This document shows positions 29,101 to 36,900 of a stretch of 39,759 nt of DNA, one piece after another. The notes below the pieces were generated by a model that was not told the origin of the DNA, searched no databases, and saw nothing but the letters and a program-made list of their open reading frames with translations. The position numbers were made by a program, and so were the translations under genes. This DNA comes from Acidobacteriota bacterium (lineage in GTDB: Bacteria; Acidobacteriota; Blastocatellia; RBC074): positions 1-39,759 of the forward strand of contig JACPYM010000097.1 in assembly GCA_016196035.1 (NCBI GenBank). The letters are read 5' to 3'. Position 1 is the stretch's first letter, and each line of letters begins with the position of its first letter.

Positions 29101-31672
29101 GCGGTGCTGAAGTCGCGATTGATTTCAGCATGCCCAACGTTTGGTTGGGAGTTCCATTGACCGTGCCGGTGGCCTTGGTCACAATCTTTGATCCGGCGGC
29201 GATAGCTCCAGCCTGAAACGCGGCCAACAACGCCTCCAAAGCTTGGGTGGCCCCCGCATCACCTAACATAATGCTCACGCCGTCCAGCTCGCTGCTGCCG
29301 ATGTTCGAAACGGTGAGACCGCTAGGCCCGGCTGACAGTATGGCGGTTTGCGTCTGACCAGGGAGCAGCGGCTGCGCACTTTCAAAGGGTAAGCCGAATG
29401 CGCCTACTGCCGGATGGCTGGCGGCGATGGTGCCTTGATCCATGTGGGCCAGCACGGTGGCGCTGGAAACAAAGTTGACGAGGGCGGTGGGATTCAGCGC
29501 CGTTACGCTGATCTCCGTCACGTTGGGCGTCGGCAGGTTGGACGCATCGCGCACCGTCTTCGGATCTACAAAAGTAGCTTTCGCGGTATTGGAACGGGAG
29601 TCGTAATAACTTTTCGCGGCAGTGGTGTAAGGTGAAGCACCGCCGACAATCGTCAACGGAGACAGGTTCGGCCCGACAAAGGCGAGCAACAGATTGCCCG
29701 TCGCGCCATAGAGTTGGAAGAGGGATTGCGTTGAGCCGATGCCGGAGAAGTCAACAGCGTGAATCACATCCATCCCATTGCCCGTGAAACTGGCAGTGGC
29801 GATGACTTGTCCTGCCAAGCCGTTTATCTGCCCGTGTGTCTGCATCGCAATAGTGTTGCCGTTGGGTCTGAGGTCTGCGGCTGGTTCCAGCGTGACTCCC
29901 GCACCTGTGGCCTGACCAAGCTGTATCGTGTAGCCATTCAGACCGGGGTTGTTGAGACCGGAAATGAGCACTGAACCATCCGGGCCAAGAGTGACTTGCG
30001 CTTGCCCCACTGTCGTCACCGGCATCCCGCCAATCACAAAAGCCCAACTCAATGCGTAACTGCGCAGGCCCACGCAGCCATTGCTGTCGGTTGCTCTGAT
30101 GGTAAAGCTTGCGTTGCCAGCCTGCGGCGGCATGCCCGACAGCACGCCCGCCGCCGAAAGCATCAGCCACCCCGGCAAGGCGCTGCCACCGTTCAAACTG
30201 TAGCTCACCGCGCCAGTGCCGCCCGTCGTCGAGAGGCTTTGATTGTACGGCACTCCTGTTATGCCCGCAGGCAGCGTGTTGGGGCTGAGCGCCATCACCG
30301 GACAGTTGACCGTGAGCGTGAAGCTGGCATCGTTCGTCGCGCCGCAATTGTCAGTTGCGCGCACCGTGATCGTGTGCAGGCCGGTCGGCGCGGCGTTGCT
30401 GATTGCCACTACGCCACTGGCATTGACTGTCGGCGCGTTGTTGAGCGCGGGCGACACACTGACGATGCCGTAGCCGGTGATCGAACCGTTGTCACTGGCC
30501 GTCGCGGGGCTGACTGTCGTCGAACTGCCTGCCGTGATGCTTTGATTGCCGTAGCTGAGCGTGGGCAGCGTATTGGCCGTCACCGTAACGATGAAGTTGG
30601 CCGTCGCAGACGCGTTGTTGCCATCAGTCGCGGTCAACACGACCGTGTTATCGCCAACGGCCGCAGTGCACCCGGCAGCGACGGTCGCGGTGATCGTGCC
30701 GCCGCTGTTGCCGATGTTCGTGACGCTGAGGCCCGCCGGTACGGTCGTTGCCGTGACGCTGATGTTGCCTGCGGCGGTCAGATCATCGCTCACGGTGGAC
30801 AGTGTGGCGGCGCTGCCAGCCGTGCCTTGTTGCCGCGTGATGGTGGCGCCCGCAATGATCACCGGTGGAGTATTCACGCATTTGCCCGCGCTGCCCGCCG
30901 CGACGATGGACTGAATCTCGCTAACGGTGAGTGCGCGGTTGTACAGCGCCAATTCATCAATGACGCCATTGAAAAAATTGTTGGCCGCCGCATTGCTTTC
31001 ACTTCCGATCTGCAAGGGGTTCGCGTTGTTCTGCGGCGTGACGGTCTGCACGACGGTTCGATCAAGCACCCCGTTGAGATAAAGCTTCATCTCCGAGCCG
31101 GAGGCAGTCGCGGCGATGTGCGTGAGGACGCCCACGGGTATAACAGCCGTGGAGTACATGGTTTGAAAGTTGACGCCGTCGGAAAGCGTGAAACCGAGCT
31201 TGCCTTGATCCGTTAATGAACCGGTGCCCTGCACAAACAGCGTATAGGCTCCACTCAAGGTCGCCCCCGTATTGTTGCCTTTCCAGACGATGTCCATCCC
31301 GAAGAGATTGTTGGCATCCACTCTGACCCAGGCTTCAATCGTCAAAGTCGTCAGGTCGAGGCTGCTGTTATCGTTGATGCGGACGACACTGGCTTGCCCG
31401 CCGCTCTTGAAGCCTTGATTGACTTCGGCAGCCGGGAAGGAATGGCCGCTGCCTTCAATCACACCTGAATTGCCGCCGGCGATGTCGTTCGCGTTGCCGT
31501 CGAGCGGCCACCAACTGACCAGTCCGGCAGGCGGGGGTGCGCAAGTGAATACCGGCGCGGCCGCCGCAGGCTTCAGCCCGCGCCATTGCGCCAGGCTGAA
31601 AAGCAGGACGGCCAGGGTCAGGGCTGAGCAAAACAAGATGCGACGAGTCGAACGGGTTGGGCTAATGAACAT
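26150..31672 (-). CDS. Giant secreted repeat protein: LamG, Ig-like and FG-GAP/VCBS modules
   Basis: The protein has 1840 residues. AAGGAGA lies just upstream of the ATG. Signal peptide: RILFCSALTLAVLLFSLAQW. Modules in order: a LamG/concanavalin-like domain (about 50-260: GLVSWWPLDGNANDIAGG, SLDLTTLTIEAWVRVD, GVIDELALYNRALTVSEIQS); cadherin/Ig-like repeats (VTVTANTLPTLSYGNQSIT type); a central non-repeated region (about 540-1000); a series of putative-Ig (He_PIG) repeats with PNGTTGTAYSQSITASPAGG-like units; and six C-terminal FG-GAP/VCBS repeats (GDYDGDGKTDIAVFRRSGTW type), each a Ca-binding DxDxDG loop. No sorting anchor is seen, so it is probably secreted or surface-bound. Adhesion or binding of glycans or matrix is an inference from the domains. 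Confidence 0.93.
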   Translation of the reverse strand: MFISPTRSTRRILFCSALTLAVLLFSLAQWRGLKPAAAAPVFTCAPPPAGLVSWWPLDGNANDIAGGNSGVIEGSGHSFPAAEVNQGFKSGGQASVVRINDNSSLDLTTLTIEAWVRVDANNLFGMDIVWKGNNTGATLSGAYTLFVQGTGSLTDQGKLGFTLSDGVNFQTMYSTAVIPVGVLTHIAATASGSEMKLYLNGVLDRTVVQTVTPQNNANPLQIGSESNAAANNFFNGVIDELALYNRALTVSEIQSIVAAGSAGKCVNTPPVIIAGATITRQQGTAGSAATLSTVSDDLTAAGNISVTATTVPAGLSVTNIGNSGGTITATVAAGCTAAVGDNTVVLTATDGNNASATANFIVTVTANTLPTLSYGNQSITAGSSTTVSPATASDNGSITGYGIVSVSPALNNAPTVNASGVVAISNAAPTGLHTITVRATDNCGATNDASFTLTVNCPVMALSPNTLPAGITGVPYNQSLSTTGGTGAVSYSLNGGSALPGWLMLSAAGVLSGMPPQAGNASFTIRATDSNGCVGLRSYALSWAFVIGGMPVTTVGQAQVTLGPDGSVLISGLNNPGLNGYTIQLGQATGAGVTLEPAADLRPNGNTIAMQTHGQINGLAGQVIATASFTGNGMDVIHAVDFSGIGSTQSLFQLYGATGNLLLAFVGPNLSPLTIVGGASPYTTAAKSYYDSRSNTAKATFVDPKTVRDASNLPTPNVTEISVTALNPTALVNFVSSATVLAHMDQGTIAASHPAVGAFGLPFESAQPLLPGQTQTAILSAGPSGLTVSNIGSSELDGVSIMLGDAGATQALEALLAAFQAGAIAAGSKIVTKATGTVNGTPNQTLGMLKSIATSAPLRPTTTPKQAQSTPVAVTSEIYTVTADFGVIPSATQRVQVYNNGALVIDIPGHTGAVGTTSAWPIGFGQRVAANGGNRPNSKQVVGLPGFIASYPASTVFTINNTNYTGDELRVTAEGSGVTIDGLDSVSLTAADISEFTITDVQVVPINNPPTIAAATVARQQGSPAASATIANVNDTEDAENTLSIKVNNATSATVNSVTISGLSVNSAGGVTANVVAACGATNASFALTVTDSGGSSVSANLNVTVTANPPPTLGYGSPQTVGIGQALTITPISGPSDNGSINSIALLSAGGYTGGLTVNSTTGVVGLTNAAPGGAFVITIRATDQCGAMADATFTLNLNCPAISLNPAALSNGTVGAAYNQTVSGVPAGSYGYSVTSGTLPNGLTLNASTGALSGTPTQAGTYAFRVTAAVGLNCSGFRDYTIVIACPAITLGALSNATVGTAYNQAITVSPAGSYSFALVVGNLPNGLVLNPSTGVLSGTPLVTGTFNFTLRAQAANGCSATQVYALAITCPTVTLSPASLPNGTTGTAYSQSITASPAGGNYTFAVTSGALPAGLALNPATGVLSGTPTANGSATFTVTATGFGGCTGSRSYTVAIGNGGCPTITLPTSLPKGSVGQLYSQTIIASPPASYSYGLTGTLPPGVSFYNAAGLLFGYPTAAGSYTFTITATSNGCSASQSYTVLISTNMAALALRNDYDGDGKSDLALLAANGEWRIQRSGEQQAQTLQWGTTGDVSLSGDYDGDGKTDIAVFRPANGTWYVKRSSDGSALVKAWGLATDVPVPGDYDGDGKTDIAVFRRSGTWFVNRSSNGSFLILTHGQQDDIPVPADYDGDGKTDLAIFRPGAIAPAPNWIILNSSTNTVTSIQWGAGYAPYFDTPVPADYDGDGKADLAIWRGADSIWYIRKSSDGGFILDSWGANYAPYFDIPTPGDYDGDGKADIAVWRRSGTWFVKRSSNGSFLIQNQGQSGDIPVPAYGMR

Positions 31673-31708
31673 GGCATTTCTCCTTGTTGTGTGACGGAAA
31701 AAAATTGG

Positions 31709-31765
31709 TTTGCATACTCTTTAGCGAAAAAAATGATTGCGCCGTCTCACCGCTGGTAATTATTT
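31709..31765. repeat. Direct repeat, copy 1 (left of REP copy A)
   Basis: A 57-bp segment beginning TTTGCATACTCTTTAGCG recurs at 32051-32108 with a few mismatches. The two copies are 342 bp apart and flank a block that includes the palindrome at 31914-32017. The copy lies just upstream of the surface-protein start, so it may include its promoter region. Confidence 0.85.
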
Positions 31766-31913
31766 TCGTGCTTTCATGTTGGTATGGCAGAAACAGGCAA
31801 AACATCAGGGCAGAAACTTGGCGCTACCCTATAAAAATCGTAACTGCGCATCCAGGGGGGGCACTCCCGAATTATTTACAGGCAGAAAAATTTCCTTCTG
31901 TAAATTTTTCGGT

Positions 31914-32017
31914 GACAACGTAGGGGCAGACCTGGGTGTCTGCCCCGGTGGCATTAGACGTAAGCGGGGGCGTCTGACCCGACCGGGGCAGACACCCAGG
32001 TCTGCCCCTACGTTGTC
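31914..32017. repeat. REP-like palindrome pair (BIME), copy A
   Basis: Arms 31914-31949 and 31982-32017 pair perfectly over 36 bp. Each arm is itself a REP-like unit: a GTAG foot, then GGGGCAGAC, a 6-nt loop (CTGGGT) and GTCTGCCCC, so the whole is two inverted REPs. It lies in the 538-bp gap between the surface-protein and sigma-factor genes, which holds no gene. Confidence 0.93.
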
Positions 32018-32050
32018 GTCACCGGATTTTTTACAGGAAGAAAATTTTGA

Positions 32051-32108
32051 TTTGCATACTCTTTAGCGAAAAAAATGGCTGCGCCGTCTCACCCCCTGGT
32101 AATTTTTT
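32051..32108. repeat. Direct repeat, copy 2 (right of REP copy A)
   Basis: This is the partner of 31709-31765, starting TTTGCATACTCTTTAGCG and ending in a T-run. Both copies sit next to pieces of an ACAGGMAGAAAA-type motif (near 31878 and 32033), suggesting a duplication event linked to the palindrome between them. Confidence 0.85.
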
Positions 32109-32210
32109 CTACGGCTCAGCCCCATTGAACATAGGCAACCTGCTTGGGCGCTTGTTAGAATGCGCCGCCACCGCAACACGATTGCGCCGTATCCAGGGGA
32201 AAGGCTTTCC

Positions 32211-32792
32211 ATGTCTGAGACCGCGACAACCCCCGTCACACAACTCTTGCAAGCCTGGCGCGCGGGCGATCAGGCGGCGCTCGATCAACTGTTGCCGCTG
32301 GTACACACCGAATTGCACAGCCTGGCGCGCCGCATGATGAGCCGCGAAAATCCGGGCCACACCTGGCAAACAACTGAGTTAGTCAATGAGGCGTATCTGC
32401 GGCTGGTGGGGCAATCCCACCAGGCCGAATGGCAGGATCGCGCGCATTTCTTTGCCGTCGCCTCCCAGGTAATGCGCCATCTGTTGGTGGATCACGCCCG
32501 CACAAAGCAGGCGGGCAAACACGGCGGCGCCGTGCAACGCATGGCATTGGAAGAAGCGGCGCTCGTTGCGCCCGAACGCTCGGCCACCCTGCTGGCGCTG
32601 GATGAGGCGCTCGACCGGCTGGCGGGCGTTGACGCGCAAAAGAGCCGCATCGTCGAGTTGCGCTATTTCGGCGGCCTGACGGTTGATGAAGTCGCCGACG
32701 TGCTCGGTATCGCCGCCATCACGGTGAAACGCGAATGGGCCAGGGCGAAGCTGTGGCTGCATCGTGAAATGCAAACAGGGGCCGCGCAATGA
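32211..32792 (+). CDS. ECF-like RNA polymerase sigma factor (TIGR02999 type)
   Basis: This 193-residue sigma-70 family protein starts at the ATG at 32211, with the purine-rich AGGGGAAAGG upstream; an upstream in-frame ATG at 32160 lacks one. Sigma region 2 is seen in LLQAWRAGDQAALDQLLPLV and TTELVNEAYLRLV, and region 4 in RIVELRYFGGLTVDEVADVL and ITVKREWARAKLWLHREM. This acidobacterial/planctomycete ECF-like group usually sits directly before a Ser/Thr kinase gene, and such a kinase lies 1.2 kb downstream on the same strand. The stop overlaps an ATGA reading M-T-P-A-F-Q, which resembles the start of that kinase (M-T-P-A-R). A RAYT/REP block appears to have separated the two. Confidence 0.93.
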   Translation: MSETATTPVTQLLQAWRAGDQAALDQLLPLVHTELHSLARRMMSRENPGHTWQTTELVNEAYLRLVGQSHQAEWQDRAHFFAVASQVMRHLLVDHARTKQAGKHGGAVQRMALEEAALVAPERSATLLALDEALDRLAGVDAQKSRIVELRYFGGLTVDEVADVLGIAAITVKREWARAKLWLHREMQTGAAQ

Positions 32793-32838
32793 CTCCGGCA
32801 TTTCAGCGTAGGGGCAGATCTGTGTGTCTGCCCCGGTG
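32745..32838 (+). repeat. Duplicated segment, copy 1 (3' end of sigma gene plus half REP)
   Basis: Bases 32745-32838 recur at 32966-33059 (offset 221 bp) with only about four changes. The unit covers the last 16 codons of the sigma gene, the overlapping ATGA and the first half of a REP palindrome. Confidence 0.92.
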
Positions 32839-32900
32839 GCAGCAGACGGAATCGCAGGCCGCAAAAGCGACCGGGGCAGACACACAGGTCTGCCCCTACG
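32807..32900. repeat. REP-like palindrome pair, copy B
   Basis: Arms 32807-32837 and 32870-32900 (CGTAGGGGCAGATCTGTG and complement) match with one mismatch over 31 bp. The loop (GGCAGCAGACGGAATCGCAG) is nearly the same as that of copy F, so B and F are close sisters. A half-unit with a GTCGGCC-type stem follows near 32910-32925. Confidence 0.92.
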
Positions 32901-32965
32901 TTGTCGGGGTTGACACGCAGGTCGGCCCTGATAGGTAGAAATCCAATGTCATACGATCCCGAAAA

Positions 32966-33059
32966 GCGAAGCTGTGGCCGCATCGTGAAATGCAAACAGG
33001 GGCCGCGCAATGATTCCGGCATTTCAGCGTAGGGGCAGACCTGTGTGTCTGCCCCGGTC
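32966..33059 (+). repeat. Duplicated segment, copy 2 (with half REP, copy C)
   Basis: This is the second copy of the sigma-gene 3' end (GCGAAGCTGTGGCCGCATCG) and of ATGATTCCGGCATTTCAG. It ends in the half REP CGTAGGGGCAGACCTGTG...CCCCGGT (33028-33058). No matching right arm follows directly; the RAYT gene begins here instead. Confidence 0.92.
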
Positions 33060-33773
33060 GCATCAGACAAATTCGGATGCGTCAGAACCCAGCATGGTCG
33101 TCGCTCGATTCGCCTGCGCGGGTACGATTATTCGGCACCGGGCAAGTATTTTGTGACTTTTTGTGTGCAGCAGCGAAAATGCCTGTTCGGAGAGGTCAGC
33201 ACGAGCGAGATGAGTTTGAACGAGGCCGGTCGGATGGTTGAAAAATGGTGGCAGGAGTTGACGCGCAAGTTTCCACTGGTGGATTTGGATGAGCACATCA
33301 CGATGCCGAATCACTTGCACGGCATCATTGTGATCGTGGATCGGCGCAAGCGCGAGAAAGACCTTTTCTACGAAGGAAAAACAAACGACCACATCACACA
33401 AGCCCTGGCAGCGCTCCCTGAAAAGAGCGCGCCTTTGCCGGAAATCGTGCAATGGTTCAAGACGATGACCACCAATGAGTACATTCGCGGAGTCAAGCAA
33501 TCGGATTGGCCGCGGTTTGAACGCAAACTCTGGCAGCGCAATTATTACGAGCACACCATTTTCAGTCTGCGGTCATTGCAGAATATTCGCCAATACATTC
33601 GCGCAAATCCCGCGCTGTGGCCGTATGACCGGGATAATTCCTTTGCTAGTGCGCCTGATCGTGAACAGGTCAGGCTGCTGCTTGCGAGCAAGTTTGAAAT
33701 AACGGAGGAAGAACTCAATTTCATCCTCGATTTTGATGACGAATATCGGGAGGAAGAGGTTCCCGGCGCGTAG
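33045..33773 (+). CDS. REP-associated tyrosine transposase (RAYT, Y1/HUH family)
   Basis: This 242-residue single-strand DNA transposase belongs to the IS200-like Y1_Tnp/TnpA_REP family, which nicks and joins REP hairpins. It shows RRSIRLRGYDYSAPGKYFVT (about 19-38), the HUH metal motif in MPNHLHGIIVI (His90, His92), KLWQRNYYEHTI and the catalytic Tyr184 in IRQYIRANPALW. This tyrosine aligns in context with Tyr115 of E. coli TnpA-REP (DYIYINP). The only good start is GTG at 33045, which lies inside the half REP copy C, and the TAG stop (33771-33773) is part of the GTAG foot of REP copy D. The gene is thus exactly framed by its presumed substrates. It is probably intact; activity is unproven. 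Confidence 0.92.
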   Translation: MSAPVASDKFGCVRTQHGRRSIRLRGYDYSAPGKYFVTFCVQQRKCLFGEVSTSEMSLNEAGRMVEKWWQELTRKFPLVDLDEHITMPNHLHGIIVIVDRRKREKDLFYEGKTNDHITQALAALPEKSAPLPEIVQWFKTMTTNEYIRGVKQSDWPRFERKLWQRNYYEHTIFSLRSLQNIRQYIRANPALWPYDRDNSFASAPDREQVRLLLASKFEITEEELNFILDFDDEYREEEVPGA

Positions 33774-33862
33774 GGGCAGACCTGCGTGTCTGCCCTGGTG
33801 GTGTTTAGCGCATTCGATTTCGTCTCAGGCGACCGGGGCAGACACACAGGTCTGCCCCTACG
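33769..33862. repeat. REP-like palindrome pair, copy D
   Basis: Arms 33769-33799 and 33832-33862 (CGTAGGGGCAGACCTGCGTG and complement) pair with a few mismatches. The left foot supplies the RAYT stop codon. The right arm merges into a 33-bp tandem repeat. Confidence 0.9.
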
Positions 33863-33959
33863 TTGTTGGGTTGACACACAGGTCTGCCCCCTACGTTGTT
33901 GGGTTGACACGCAGGTCTGCCCCCTATGTTGTTGGGTTGACACGCAGGTCTGCCCTCGA
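33861..33959. repeat. 33-bp tandem repeat, three units, derived from REP arm
   Basis: Units 33861-33893, 33894-33926 and 33927-33959 are near-identical (CGTTGTTGGGTTGACACGCA then GGTCTGCCCCCTA). Each carries the right half of a REP stem plus a GTTGGGTTGACAC linker also found after copy B (GGGGTTGACACGCAGGTC). This is likely serial duplication of one REP end. Confidence 0.93.
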
Positions 33960-33994
33960 CGGTTGAGCGACAAGGCAGCAACAGGAAATGTGTA

Positions 33995-36900
33995 ATGACA
34001 CCGGCACGCTGGCAACAAGTTGACCAATGGCTCGAAGCCGCGCTCGAACAGCCACTGGCTGAACGCGCGGCCTTCCTGGCACAGACTTGCAACGGGGACG
34101 AGGCGTTGCGGCAAGAGGTCTTGTCGCTGGTGGCTGGCAGCGCGCGCGCCGACGATTTCTTTGAAGCGCCGCCGGTCGCCGAAATGAGCGCGGCGTTGCA
34201 ACGCGCCGAGTCCGCCGTTGCGCCGGGACAGCATATCGGCCCGTACCGGATTTTGCGCGAGTTGGGGCGCGGCGGCATGGGCGTAGTGCTGCTGGCGGTG
34301 CGCGACGATGATGTTTATCAAAAGCAGGTCGCCATCAAACTGGTTTCGCCCAATCCGCTGCAACCGGAATTGCTGCGGCGCTTCCGGCGCGAGCGGCAGA
34401 TTCTGGCCAATCTGGATCATCCGCACATCGCGCGTTTGCTGGACGGCGGCAACACGGAGCAAGGCTGGCCGTATCTGGTGATGGAATACATCGAGGGTGT
34501 GCCGCTCGCGCAGTACTGCCAGCAACAAAAGACGCCGCTGGCCCAGCGGTTGGCGCTCTTCCGCGATGTGTGCGGCGCGGTGCAATACGCGCATCAGAAC
34601 CTGATCATTCATCGCGATCTGAAACCCGGCAACATTCTGGTCACAGCGGCGGGTGAGGCAAAGCTGCTGGATTTCGGGATCGCCAAACTGCTTGACCCGC
34701 AACATCACCAGCTTACGGCGCATGCGACGCTCACCGGGACACAGTTGATGACGCCCGAATACGCCAGCCCCGAGCAAATGCGTGGCGAACAGATCACCAC
34801 GGCCAGCGATGTTTACAGCCTGGGCGTGCTGCTTTACGAACTACTGACCGGCCAATCCCCCTATCGTTTCAAAAGCCAGGCGTTGCCCGAAATCATCCGT
34901 ACCGTTTGCGAAGACGAAGCCCTGCCGCCCAGCGTGCGCATGGGCCAAAGTACAGTCGGGGCAGACCTGCGTGTCTGCCAACGTACCGTAGGGGCCGACC
35001 TGCGTGTCGGCCCCGGTCGGGGTTTGACGTCTGCGGGTTTGTCTGACGCCATCGGGGCCGACACGCAGGTCGGCCCCTACCCTGTTTTGCCAGCCGAGTT
35101 GAAAGGCGATCTGGACCTCATCGCGCTGACCGCTTTGAACAAAGAAGTGCCGCGCCGTTATGGCTCAGTCGAACAATTGAGCGAAGACCTGCGGCGTTAT
35201 CTGGCTGGGGAACCGATTCTGGCGCGCACCGCTACGTTTGGTTACCGCATCGGCAAATTTGTACGCCGCAACCAACTCGGCGTGAGTACCGCCGTGCTCG
35301 TCCTGTTGACGCTGATTGGCGGGATTATCGGCACGACCTGGCAGGCGCGCGTGGCACAAGAACAGGCGCGCGTGAATCGCCGCTTGGCTTACGCCGGGCA
35401 AATGCATCAGGCCGTGCAAGCCTGGGAGATCGCCAACATGGAGCAGTTGGGCGATTTGCTCGAACAATCCAAACCCCAGCCCGGCGAAGAGGATTTGCGT
35501 GGCTTCGAGTGGTATCACCTGTGGCGGTTGGCCTATCGCCACGGCGAACGCTACAGCCTGCCGCATCCGAGCGACGTTTGGGCGGTGGGTTACTCACCTG
35601 ATGGCCAACGCATTGCTTCGGGTTGTGCCGATAACAAGCTGCGCGTGTGGGATGCCGCCACCGGGCGCGCACTGGCCACGTTCAGCGGACACACGGGGAA
35701 CATCTGGGCGATCGCTTTTTCACCCGACGGTCAGCGCATCGCCACGGCGAGCGGGGATCGCACGGCGAAATTGTGGGACGCGGCGACGGGGCGCGAACTC
35801 CTCACCTTCAACGGCCATACCAACCAAGTGATGTCCGTGGCGTTTGCGCCGGACGGCAAGACGCTGGCTACTGGCGGCCGCGACAACACGCTGAAATTGT
35901 GGGACGTGGGCACAGGCCGCGAACTGCGCAGCCTGCAAAGCAACGCCAGTTGGGTCAATGCCGTGGCGTTTTCGCCGGATGGCCGGCTGCTGGCAACGGG
36001 GCACGCCATTACCCCTAACCTCAAATTGTGGGACGCCGCCACGGGCCGGGAGCTGCGCGCTTTCAATGAATTTGCGTGTGCCGTTTTGTCGGTGGCGTTT
36101 GCGCCGGATGGCAAGAGCGTGGCAGTGGGTTACAGAAACCGCTTCGCGCAATTGTTTGAGGTCAGCAGCGGCAAACTGCTCGCCATGTTCAAAGGTCACG
36201 CCGGTGAGATCAGAACCGTGGCGTTATCACCAGATGGAAAGTTGCTGGCGACGGGCAGCGCTGATCGCACCGTTAAGTTGTGGCGGGCGGTGACGGGTGA
36301 GGAAGTGGCTACGCTGAAAGGCCACCTGGGCCAGATTTGGTCAGTGGCCTTTGCGCCGGACGGCCAGCGCCTCATCACCAGCGGCGATGACCACACCGCC
36401 AGGCTATGGGACATTCCCGCTGCGCTGGAATTCACGGCGCTCAAGTTTCTTGGTGGTCAGCAAGCCTTTGCGCTGTTCTCACCCGATGGCCGGATACTGG
36501 CGGTAACAGGTCAGACCTACACCGTCAGGTTATTAGATGCCGCCACCGGCCAGGAACTCGTGACCATCGCCGAGCGGGCTGACCTCACATCGTTGGCCTT
36601 CTCGCCTGACGGGAAAAGTCTGGCCACTGGAAATCGGGACGGCAAAGTGAGTTTGTGGGATGCGGACACCGGTCAAGAGTTCATGACTTTCAAAGGTCAC
36701 ACGGCACAGGTCAACGCCGTGACGTATTCACCCGACGGCCAACGGCTGGCGACGGCTAGCTCGGACAAAACGGTGAAGGTCTGCCAGGCTGCTACGGGGC
36801 AGGAACTCTTCACGTTCAAAGGACACACCAAGCTGGTGCGCGCTGTCGCCTTTTCGCCGGATGGCAAACGCCTGGCTTCCGCCGGTTACGACAACGTCGC

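Noticed and set aside
29996-31216. 406-codon plus-strand open frame
   Set aside because: It lies antisense to the Ig-like part of the surface protein, reads as Arg/His-rich low-complexity peptide and has no ribosome site; a shadow of GC-rich repeats.
31684-31923. Small plus-strand frames at 31684 and 32047 with similar N-termini (CILFSEKNDCAVSP-like)
   Set aside because: The similarity comes from the 57-bp direct repeat; there is no proper start context and the frames run into the REP palindrome.
33861-33959. CRISPR array
   Set aside because: Units are contiguous 33-bp tandem repeats without unique spacers and no cas gene is present.
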